15,766 bases of DNA from Spirogloea muscicola (Eukaryota > Streptophyta > Zygnematophyceae > Spirogloeales > Spirogloeaceae). Positions 1 through 8,040 of this stretch are shown here, piece after piece. The DNA lies in assembly GCA_009602725.1 (NCBI GenBank), contig WELB01000267.1, positions 121,901 to 137,666 of the forward strand, read 5' to 3'. The notes below the pieces were generated by a model. The model saw only the letters and a program-made list of their open reading frames with translations. It ran no database searches and was not told where the DNA came from. The translations under genes were made by a program, and so were the position numbers. Each line of letters starts with the position of its first letter. Within the stretch, counting starts at the first letter, position 1.

Positions 1-98
1 CTGGTCGAGCCTTAGCTGCTGGCACAAGAGCTAGTCAATTGCCGTCCGGTATTCGAGCGTCAGCTAGCGACCTCTATGTGCTGACTCGTGGTTACTGA
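1..98 (+). mobile_element. C-terminal end of a retroelement ORF (tail fragment 1)
   Basis: The frame starting at base 3 is open to a TGA at 96-98 and ends SDLYVLTRGY-stop. The same ending recurs at 1738 (SDLIVLTRGY) and 3444 (SDLRLLSRGY), so this is the last ~31 codons of another copy of the family; the rest lies left of the window. The residues before it (GRALAAG...) match the R-A-x-L-x-x-R-A-G-R-A stretch of the other tails. The next, longer copy begins within a few bases of this stop, so the two copies are nearly abutting. Unlike tails 3-5, this one is not followed by the hairpin-bearing 3' UTR. Confidence 0.6.
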
Positions 99-99
99 G

Positions 100-1738
100 C
101 GGGTCAGCTTAGCAGCAGGTGACGTACATTTGTCCAATGTGCTTGCCTTTGTACTTGGCCACACATGGCCTCCCCATCTCTTAATATACACGCATTTCCC
201 CATCAAGCTGGCGGCTGGGTGCCAGACCCCACCAGTCGGCATGGTGGTGCTTGGAGTCCCGTTGGGGGCTGCTGCACATGTGGAGCAAGTTGCGGAGTCC
301 ACCCTTGAGAACCATCTCCAGAACCTCCCTGCCCTCCCCTCCATACAGGACGCGCAGCTTGCGGTGGCCATCCTCACCCGCTGTGTGGCCCAGCGTCCCA
401 CTTACCTGCTGCTGACTGTACCCCCCACCTCTGCACTAAGCGCCATCTACTCTACCGTGGACTCCAGACTCCAACAGGCTCTTCACGGCCTGGTGGACCA
501 TCCCATCCGCCACGCCGGCTGCCATCCTACAGTGTACCCTTCCTACCAGCAAAGGCGGCCTTGGGTGCCGTCCACTGGCTCGCCTGTCCCAAGCAGCTCA
601 CCTGGGTTGCTGGGCCCAAGTGGCCTCCACCATCTCCAGTCGCTTCATCCTGAGGGGCCAGGCTGTTTTAGCACCCGCTATAGCGGGTGTTGCAACAGGG
701 AACCTGTCCTTCCAACTTTCCCTAACCGCAGCACTGTATGACCTCTCGCGCTCTTTACCAACACTTGCAGAGGGTCATGCAGATTTTGCGGCATGGGCAT
801 GCTGTTCTGTCAAGAAAGCGCAGGCACACTACACTCACGCTGCGGACGTGCAGGCCGCCTCTGAATTGAAGGGACTGCTCAAGGACGATGGACGTGGCCT
901 CACCCGGCTGCTTTCCATCAGCTCTCCGGGCGCGTCTGAGTGGCCAAACGCCCTGCCGATATACGAGTCCCTTTGACTCACAGACAACCTGTTTTGCACA
1001 GCGCTCCACCACCACCTCGGCCTTCCCCCCCCTTGCTTGGCTGGCATCCGCCAGTGAGAGTGTGGCCACATTGCCGATGACAAGCTCGATCTAGCTGCTC
1101 ATATGCTGAGATGTGTTGAGGGAGGTGAGCGCATTCCCTCTCACGACTTACTCAGGGACACTATGTTTGGAATTGTGCGAGAGGCGGGGTATCATCAGGC
1201 GATGGAGGTGTCCGGCATCATGCCAATCTCCTCAAGGCGCGACAAGCCATACGTGCGGCGCCTGGACGTGGTTGCCACCCCCCGGGGCAGTGCGCCTCGT
1301 CTGCTCCTGGACGTGGTACTGATTGACGCGTACAAGGCTGGCGCACCCACGTCCACCGTGTCTGGCTGGGCCACGTCCAGCGCGGAGCGCAAGGAGCGGC
1401 ACTACCAGGACCATCCCCGAGGGGACCATCTTCATCCGTGTGCCATGGATATCTACGGAGGCTACGGCGGAAAATGGTCCTCCCTGATCCAGCATCTGGC
1501 CCGGCTGGTTGATGCGTGTCGTCGAAGTCGGGGGGGCAGCTTGGGCCACTCCAGCATTCCGCAGGTTTTAGTTGCATATCATAAAATGCGGCTCTCACTT
1601 AGTTTGCAGCGCTCGCAAGCATTGGCTCTTCATCAACGTGCAGGGCGCGCTTCAAGTCAGGCCTCCGGCTTTCGTGGCGGCGCTCCAGCTCCCCAAGTTA
1701 GCTTGTCGGATTTGATTGTGCTCACCCGTGGGTACTGA
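100..1738 (+). pseudogene. Decayed retroelement polyprotein: post-RT region, Cys/His knuckle, RLE-like nuclease domain
   Basis: Visible in order: a reverse-transcriptase downstream region with VLGVPLG (about 247-270); a helical stretch ending in a PTYLLLTVPP-type motif (about 400-430); a KGGLG motif (about 553-567, next frame); a Cys/His cluster CGH...H...C...H (1061-1145); and a C-terminal domain with RRLD followed 14 residues later by D in LLLDVV (1255-1320), then ERKERHY and a final SDLIVLTRGY-stop at 1738. In RLE-type non-LTR retrotransposons a knuckle and a PD-(D/E)xK endonuclease follow the RT in this order, so I infer that class; here P-D is L-D. The RT catalytic core is absent. Breaks: a frame change near 520, TGA at 974-976, and another TGA in frame at 1055. 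The copy is dead and 5' truncated. The exact left boundary is uncertain. Confidence 0.65.
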
Positions 1739-1806
1739 TGTCACCTTAGGCACCTTGGTTTCGGTTTCCCTATTATGTAGCCCTGTTTAACTTGCCCTAG
1801 ACTTTA

Positions 1807-1877
1807 CCTGAGCAATGTATCGGCTTGAATTGGCCCGCAATCCATTTGATGCGCCTCGCGCGCCTTCTCTTCCGTCA
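1807..1877 (+). repeat. Short repeat shared with 3616-3680
   Basis: The segment beginning CCTGAGCAATGTATCGG recurs with few changes at 3616 (CCTGAACAATGTATTGG), and the similarity runs on through a GCGC...CGCGCGCCTTCTCT stretch. In both places it sits just before a retroelement C-terminal fragment. It may be an internal part of the element or an older insertion copied with it. No coding potential is evident. Confidence 0.5.
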
Positions 1878-2165
1878 GTACCATGGGGAGCAGGCGGATT
1901 CCGCGCAGCAGGCTCGCTCGCGCAGGTGATCGCATGCGTGCCGGTCGTGCCTCAGCTACAGCTTCTGGCCCTGGCCAGGGGACCCGCGACCAGTTTCTCC
2001 AATCTGCGGCTGCTTAACAGGGTTCACTGATTATTCCCAGCTACTTGATTCCCTGTGTGCTTTAGCGCTTTCCCTGGCTCCTTCGAACTTCGCGATTTGT
2101 TCATTCGTTTTCTGGGCTGGCTTCTTACAGCCACCGCCCTCTACTGAAAGCGTCATTCTTCATAG
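1878..2165 (+). mobile_element. Retroelement tail fragment 3 with 3' UTR
   Basis: From CCATGGGGAGC near 1880 the DNA matches the tail at 3237 onward (same AAGSLAQV residues). It ends in SNLRLLNRVH-stop at 2028-2030, a worn version of SDLRLLSRGY. The 3' UTR follows: the CTGTGTGCTT and CGCTTTCCCTGGC blocks, then a degenerate GGGCTGGCTTCTTACAGCC hairpin. Internal sequence is shortened and frame-broken, so this is a relic. Confidence 0.6.
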
Positions 2166-2324
2166 TTAAGGCCCCAGCCCCTTCGGACCTTGTCCATTCT
2201 CTTTGCGCCTTCTGGCCATTGAGCCCTTGTACATCGTTGGGCTTTCTCTCTTTGGGCTGGCCTCTCACAGCTATTCCCGTACATTGAAAAGCTGTTCTCT
2301 CGGGCTGGCTTTTCATTTCATGCC
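2166..2324 (+). repeat. Degenerate retroelement 3' UTR pieces
   Basis: This stretch repeats fragments of the family's 3' UTR: TCCATTCT...GGGCTTTC, GGGCTGGCC...CAGC near 2268 and CGGGCTGGCTTTTC near 2310. The order is scrambled, and no stem is complete. It lies between two recognisable tails and looks like older, nested 3' ends. Confidence 0.4.
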
Positions 2325-2490
2325 TAGCATCTCTAATCTGCGGCTGCTTAGCAGGGGTCACTAAGTGATTTGTAGCTGCTTTGTTTCTTTGCGTGCTTGT
2401 TTTTCTTAGCGCTTCCCCTGGCCCCCTTCTCGTACTCTGCTCATTCTTTTTTGGGCTGGCTGTTTTTTCCAGCCCCTCTCCTTAATGGGC
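2325..2490 (+). mobile_element. Retroelement tail fragment 4 with 3' UTR hairpin
   Basis: Only about the last 12 codons of coding sequence remain (SNLRLLSRGH-stop type, stop TAA near 2362). The full 3' UTR follows, nearly identical to that after 3444: TAGCTGCTTTGTTTC, GCTTCCCCTGGCCCC, CTCGTACTCTG, then the hairpin GGGCTGG/CCAGCCC at 2453-2475 and AATGGGCGAG. The very short coding remnant fits strong 5' truncation. Confidence 0.65.
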
Positions 2491-3003
2491 GAGCAATATC
2501 TTCTATTTCATAGCCCTCACCCTCATTCGATGCGGATACAGCAATGCGCTTCTGGTGACTTGTTTATTTTACTTATTATTATTACTGTACTTATTTTGCA
2601 CAAATCTCAAGAGCTGCTTCTTGTCTTGGGTACTGTAGTCCCTTACAGCTGTGCATTCCAGGTAATTAATTTCCCTCAATGCTTAGGGCTTTGCTCTTTG
2701 TATTCTCATTCTGAAAGGCAAAGCTACTTATTGTCGATTCGCATGGACAGTGAAGTGGCTCGGCTTTTTCTCCCCTTCGATTCCTTCATACTCCTTCTGG
2801 ATCGCTTGTTGCCATCCTTGCGTGGTATCCACTTTCAACCCTTCTGAACCTTGGCAATCTTCTCCTCCTTTGCCTTTTCGAGGGCTGGCGCTTTACCGTC
2901 CTGAGAGCTGCTTCTGATGCTTCATGTGCACCGCTCGCCTTCTCCCTTTGGAAATTTTCTTCTTCTGTGGGCCTTCCTTTTGCAGAAGGAGCCTGCCTCT
3001 TGA
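2491..3003. other. Gene-free AT-richer spacer
   Basis: No recognisable gene. The open frame at 2485-2847 has no family signature and starts inside a retroelement 3' UTR, so I do not call it. There is a short TTATT-rich run near 2565-2600. A GGGCTGGC near 2884 recalls the retroelement 3' UTR but lacks the second stem arm. Confidence 0.4.
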
Positions 3004-3570
3004 CTTCTCCTGGACGTGGTGACCACCGATGCATACGACCGCTCTCACCCAGCCCAATGTGCCACCAAGGCTGGGTATGTGGTCGCCTGCGCCGCTCGGG
3101 CTAAAAAGCTGAAGTACGCAGACCATCCGCGGGAAGACGACTTCTTCCCGTTGGCCATTGACACCCATGGGGCGCTGGGCGCTCGGTGGCTCGAGCTGCT
3201 CACCCAGCTCGCCCGCCACACCATCGCCCGTCACTTCCATGGGGAGCCGGTAGACTTTCCTGCAGCCGGGTCGCTGGCGCAAGTGTATCGAATGCGCCTG
3301 GCCGTCTCGCTGCAGAGGTCTAATGGCCCGGGCGTTGCACCTTCGTGCCGGCAGAGCCCTCGCTGCTGCCTTTGGCTTCGGCCAGAGGACCCACTTCCAC
3401 GAGCCTAGCATCTCCGACCTGCGGCTGCTTAGCAGAGGTTACTGAGTGATTCGTAGCTGCTTTGTTTCTCTGTGTGCTTGTTTTCCTTAACGCTTCCCCT
3501 GGCCCCTTTCTCGTACTCTGTTCATTCTTTTTGGGCTGGCTTTTCCAGCCCCTATTCTCAATGGGCGAGA
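3004..3570 (+). mobile_element. Retroelement tail fragment 5: nuclease-like C-terminus plus intact 3' UTR
   Basis: Starts abruptly at CTCCTGGACGTGGT, matching LLLDVV of the longer copy at 1305, and keeps the downstream domain: a K-L-K-Y-A-D-H-P-R block, FFPLAIDTHGALG, a leucine-rich helix and RLAVSLQRSN. One frame change at about 3322-3330 then leads to the expected RALHLRAGRALAA and SDLRLLSRGY-stop at 3442-3444. The 3' UTR carries a perfect hairpin, GGGCTGG (3533-3539) and CCAGCCC (3545-3551), then ATTCTCAATGGGCGAG. With a single frameshift in about 145 codons, it is the youngest-looking copy here. The family is inferred to be non-LTR-like; function beyond that is not visible. Confidence 0.7.
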
Positions 3571-3615
3571 ACTTTCTTCTCAGCTGCTTCTACATTTCAC
3601 TTTCTGCATTTTCTG

Positions 3616-3865
3616 CCTGAACAATGTATTGGCTTGAACTGGCCTCGCTTTAATTTTAAGCGCACCGCGCGCCTTCTCTCTTTTATCAATCTGGCCGCGC
3701 TTCCTTATCCTTTTATCAGCTACAGGAGAATGTACCGCGCGCTCTCATTGCCTCTGTTCACCTGGCACAGCCACAGAACTGGCTTTCCGTGGCGGTGCTC
3801 TGGCTCCGCAACTTAGCCTGTCGAAGATGTAGGATCTGTATGTGCTCCCCCGTCGGTATCAGAGG
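3616..3865 (+). mobile_element. Retroelement tail fragment 6 (degenerate)
   Basis: Begins with the short repeat shared with 1807. From about 3788 (CGTGGCGGTGCTC) it matches the end of the long copy at 1673 (CGTGGCGGCGCTC) through to a worn DLYVLPRRY in place of DLIVLTRGY. The frame is broken and the stop is lost. No 3' UTR hairpin follows directly. Confidence 0.5.
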
Positions 3866-3947
3866 CCCCCTTCAATTGTGCCGGGTTAGGAGCTTTGGTG
3901 CTCTCTTCGATCTCGCACGCGCCCCAGTCGTCCTCAATACCTTTTGA

Positions 3948-4035
3948 AGAAAGAAGGTGCTCGCCCATTGAGAAGAGGGGCTGGCAAAGCCAACCCAAAA
4001 AGAATGGACAATGTTCAAAGCCAAAGAAAGAGGTG
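3948..4035 (-). repeat. Inverted copy of the retroelement 3' UTR
   Basis: Reads on the minus strand as the family 3' UTR. On the plus strand it is CTCGCCCATTGAG followed by GGGGCTGGC-AAA-GCCAACCC (3977-3996) and AAAAAGAATGGAC. Its stem has a C-to-T change in one arm that still pairs as G-U in RNA. It lies about 480 bases upstream of the AAR2 start, in opposite orientation to that gene, and forms an inverted pair with the tail ending at 3570. Confidence 0.65.
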
Positions 4036-4515
4036 CTGAAAAAGGACTACACTACAAAGTGCAAGATGGTGCAGAGGGAGATGCAGATGGCTGCTCAGTA
4101 TCCACGTGTGAGCAACAGCAGATCAGAGTAACTCGGAGCAGGAGAAGCGGCACTTTGCCGAGACCCGGAAGCAGCAGCCATAGCACGGCCAGCCCGCGTC
4201 CATCGTCCATCGCCACTCACTCCCGCGCGCTCCGAGCTCCGCTGCGGTACCGGCCTTGGCCCCGCCTCTTGCTTTCAACGGGAGTTGCCGCTTTCATGGA
4301 GGCCGACGTTCAATCACCAGCCCCCGTCCCATACAGGTACGCTGCGCATAAAATTGGAGTCTTGAGCAGCGTGAAGTCGGTGTGCTCGGGCCCTGCAGTC
4401 GCAAGGAGCTGCACGCCTCCTGCTGTGCGTAAGTACCGGATGGCCCACACTGAGACCACTGCTCATTACGCGCTGGTGCTGAAGAGTCGACCTGGATGCG
4501 GACACGGCGAGAAAG
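4036..4515. other. Upstream region of AAR2 (promoter / 5' UTR expected)
   Basis: No gene recognised. GC content rises from about 4140. An open frame with ATG at 4296 runs to TAG-free sequence ending at 4550, overlapping the AAR2 start in another frame. An AG|GTACGC donor-like site near 4337 and a CCCTGCAG acceptor-like site near 4399 could bound a 5' UTR intron. No TATA box or other firm promoter element is evident. Confidence 0.35.
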
Positions 4516-7500
4516 ATGGCACAACAAGGCGGGGCTCTGCTTTTCCTTGACGTGCCGCCTGGAACTTGGTTTGGGATGGACCAGCAGGTGGTCAACTTGC
4601 CGCCAGCTCACTGCAACAGCCGCTCGTAGGATGGAAGCCTTCACAAGCTAAGGGCACGTTCTGAGATAAGTCTACTGAGCCTGTTCAGCTCTGTGCACCT
4701 GCAGGCTTTCGTAGTGGGGCCGCGCTTTAAGGGAATGAAGATGATCCCACCAGGGCCCCACTTTGTCTACTACCGCGCCGCTTCACGGTTGATTGAGACC
4801 TTCCGTCTGTTGTAACGTGATCTCTGCCATGCTCCTACTACCTGCATGTAAGGTCTGGCGGGGCGATAGTCGCGATGGTCTTCTTGAAGGAACCTTGTAC
4901 CCGAAATACAAATGGGTGCCTGCATCTATTTTCTACAATTTGTCATGTTGGCAGCACCACTTCTGCACTCCTCTGAAAGAAGGGGACTGCGTTGGACTCC
5001 ATCCATCTGTAGCTCTGTGCCCAAGTTGAAATAGTGCTTTTTGTGGTGCAGGCATGGTGCAGATGTGGCACCTGTCATTGGTTTCTTCGTACACCTTGCT
5101 CGTGCTCAGGTATGTCAGGCTACTACTCATTGCAAGGTGTCCAACGTAACAGCAGAGATGCTAAATTTCATCTGCCTGCCTCTCATGACAATCTAATGCT
5201 AGGCTATCACTTGAGCACCTAGGTATTGGTTCGTCGCTGGAACCCACAAGAAGAGCGACTTGTTGCTCTGCATGACACCGCTGAGGTGAGTCGAGAAGTT
5301 GCTGATTACAATGAAGCTGACAGCACGTGTAGCAGCACTGCATACTGTCTGGTCAGTGCAAGTGTTGCACCCTGCTTTTACGTAAAGTGGTGTTGCCGTT
5401 GAGGCTGACAACTCCATGCTTCTCAAGAATCATCAATGAATATGCTGCTCTGACCACGTTGTTGTAACCTCTTGCATGTGGGAGCTGCCAGGAAGAGCGA
5501 TATGTACTCGGAGTGAGGAACTTTGATTTTGACTCATTCCTGGGACCTTATAACGTAGACCATTTTGGCACCTGGCAGAGACTCTCGTCGTTCATAACGG
5601 CTGCTGTCATTGAGCTACTTGGTGACACTCTGGGCACTCTGCTGTAGCTATGATGGCTTGCATGTGAGCCAAGTGATGAGCCAAGCAGACACAGCTTAGT
5701 AGTGGAGATTCAGTCGGGCTCACTGTGTGGACGTCGTGGGCAGAGCCTGTTGGAGGGGACATCACTTTGATGGCAGAGAAGGCCATGGTGGACACTGGCC
5801 CAGCAACCAAACATGAAAAGTTACTGGAAGAGCATCTTCAAAGAGGCAGAGAGAGCCTTGATCAGGCTGTCCAGCTGACTGAGGATACTCAAGACGACCG
5901 TAACGCGAATGTTGAGAACCACCGCTCATCAGCAGGCGCGTGTCAGCCAACCACTGTCGGTGAGTCAGCTGCAAGGGGACGTGCACCACGTGGTTGTTGC
6001 TTCTACACGGAGCTCCCAAGGCTTGTCAAACGGCCTGGTCTTTCAGCTGCAGAGCTGACTGCGTCCAACCTTGACAAGGTAAAGGCAAAGATACTGGTCT
6101 GATGACCCATACCGCTGCTACAAACTGATCACTTGTGCCTTGCTTCGCTAGTCGTAAGCTATGTCTGTTCATCAATGTACAGATAATTGAGCGTAGGTAC
6201 AGAATTACATTCATTCTGACCTCCCTGGATCTGAGTGTTAGCAGGTACACCTCTCTTGCTCTCAGACCAATGCTAAGTTGCATTGCTGAAAGTGTTTTGT
6301 TGTTCTTAATGCAATCAATGCAATGGCCTTGGTGGCAGAGTGAGGCATTGGAACACCTACTACAGCAGCAATACAGCCATGATGAGAGTCTTCTTCTTGG
6401 AGAGCTGCAATTTTCTTTTATTGCCTTTCTTGTAAGGCTTTGGGAATGATTAAGCTGTGCTTTTTAACGTGGACAGACGGCCTATTCTCACTGTGGAGAT
6501 ACAGTAGGTGCATGTGATCTGCTGCAGCATACACTTGCAGTATCGTTCGGACTTAAATGCTTCTCAAAGCTGGCCTTTGCAGATGGGCCAATCCTTTCAC
6601 TCTTTTGGGCAGTGGAAGGGTCTACTTCATCTTCTCTGTCACTGTAGTCACGCGGTAACATGTTCTTTGTTGATGATGTCCTTATACTCTGCATGCAAAG
6701 ATGCTTGCTGTAACAAGATGGGTCTATGGCTAGATGCTTTAAGGAATATGATGCTTAAGGGATAGCCTGGGGCAACGTGTTTAAACAGCTTGTCGTCAAT
6801 GTTTGCGGTTGGAGTAAGGCTTGCAATTTATGTCTAAATAGTGCTAAACAGATTTAAATTCAGGAGACACGAGTCTATTGAGTGATACCCTCTGACGCTT
6901 AATTTGCATGGCTATTGGTGACAGCCGCTTCAAACTAGGACAGCCATGTATGTGAAGGTTTACTTCTGCCTCCTGCCTGTATTATTTTGCAAGCACTTGA
7001 CCTGCACTTAATCATCTGAATGATGTGAAGGGACTACATCTCCCGAAGTATTCACGTTTCACTTCCACTGTAAGGTAGCTTGCATGTTGCTAGCTACCTT
7101 ACATATGTATTTCACATCGCAATTTTGTCAGCACTTTCAGGGTGGGGTGCATCCTGCACGGGGAGCCCACAAAACATTGTTGCTGTGGCTCTTTGTCCAC
7201 AGATCCTTGCTTGCGTGAATTGGCAACTCAGTACTGCCCTTGGAGGTGGCGAAGAAGCCACGTTCTCCTTAGATGAAGCTGAGCTGGGACAGGACACATT
7301 TCTCTATGGGCTTTTTAAGGTAAGTCACATGCTCCAGCCACGGCCAGGCTGTGTTGACTTATCTTCCAAGGGTCACGATCCAGAATGCAAGCCACCCAAG
7401 TGCTCCTCAAGGTCACAGAAGATAAGAAGTTGCAGCATCATCTATATACTTTGTCAAAGGGCATGGACTCAAAGATGCTTGACTTGTATGTGGTCATGCA

Positions 7501-8040
7501 GGACTTCTTTGCAGTCCTGGGAGAGGCTAGGCAAATAGATGGAGAATTACATATCCAGGTTGGCACTGGATCAGCTTGTCAACACTATCAAACTTGGGAT
7601 TCTGATGTGCACAAGGGGCGAGCTTTCTGCTGTACAGATGCACGTGAGTGCTGCTCAAGTTTGGTTGCAAGCTTTGAGATCCTGCGATCCTGCAGTGACG
7701 GCTTGCTCTGGCAATTCTGGCATCAGGCAAAACGACTAAGGCAGTTACTTGAGGACAAACTAGGGTGGAACCTGGAAGTCCAGGAGCTGGAGCCTCAGCA
7801 GCTGCTGGATGCGGTCGACTCAGATGATGAGGTTAGTGCACCTCAGCATGGTGTTGTTGGCAGGCTTCAATCCAGATGGAAACACAATTGCATTGCTGTT
7901 GCTCTTGTCAGTGTCTGCACTAACAAGAAGAAGTACATGGAGCTAGCCGATGTTGTTCACATACACACAGTGCTTGTACATGTTTGCAGTATGCCCCTGT
8001 GGTCGTAGCCGAGGATGAAGCCATCGTGCAGAAGTCATGA
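4516..8040 (+). CDS. AAR2: U5 snRNP assembly factor AAR2 (A1-cistron splicing factor), 13 exons, complete
   Basis: Family knowledge: AAR2 binds Prp8 in the U5 snRNP precursor, keeps Brr2 off until nuclear import, and is needed for spliceosome assembly. Exons: 4516-4587, 4705-4787, 5052-5109, 5223-5285, 5492-5621, 5744-6078, 6339-6431, 6583-6654, 7031-7069, 7203-7319, 7502-7558, 7727-7831, 7990-8040. They sum to 1275 nt (424 residues) with phases matching at every junction. Diagnostic pieces: LLFLDVPPGTWFGMD (9-23), VGPRFKGMKMIPPGPHFVYY, PVIGFFVHLARAQ, FLGPYNVDHFGTWQRLSSFI, FYTELPRLVKRPG, LLLGELQFSFIAFLMGQSF, FGQWKGLLHLL, LLEDKLGWNL and YAPVVV near the end. The ATG is the first after an in-frame TGA at 4480. 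Residues ~160-220 form a polar, low-conservation linker. Exon 9 (39 nt) has a weak acceptor and is the least certain, but it aligns without gaps to the plant family. Confidence 0.94.
7069..7103 (+). promoter_or_regulatory. Hairpin occluding the 5' splice site of AAR2 intron 9
   Basis: TGTAAGGTAGCT (7069-7080) pairs perfectly over 12 bp with AGCTACCTTACA (7092-7103). After one T-T mismatch, three more pairs (82-84 with 88-90) close a TGT loop. The intron-9 donor GTAAGG begins at 7070, so the whole 5' splice site is inside the stem. A regulatory effect is inferred, not shown. Confidence 0.6.

Noticed and set aside
2075-2095. Possible tRNA T-arm (TTCGAA)
   Set aside because: No acceptor, D or anticodon arms can be drawn around it.
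2485-2847. 120-codon open frame with a hydrophobic segment
   Set aside because: Starts inside the repeat 3' UTR (ATGGGCGAG) and lacks any recognisable domain; the AT-rich run explains the hydrophobic residues.
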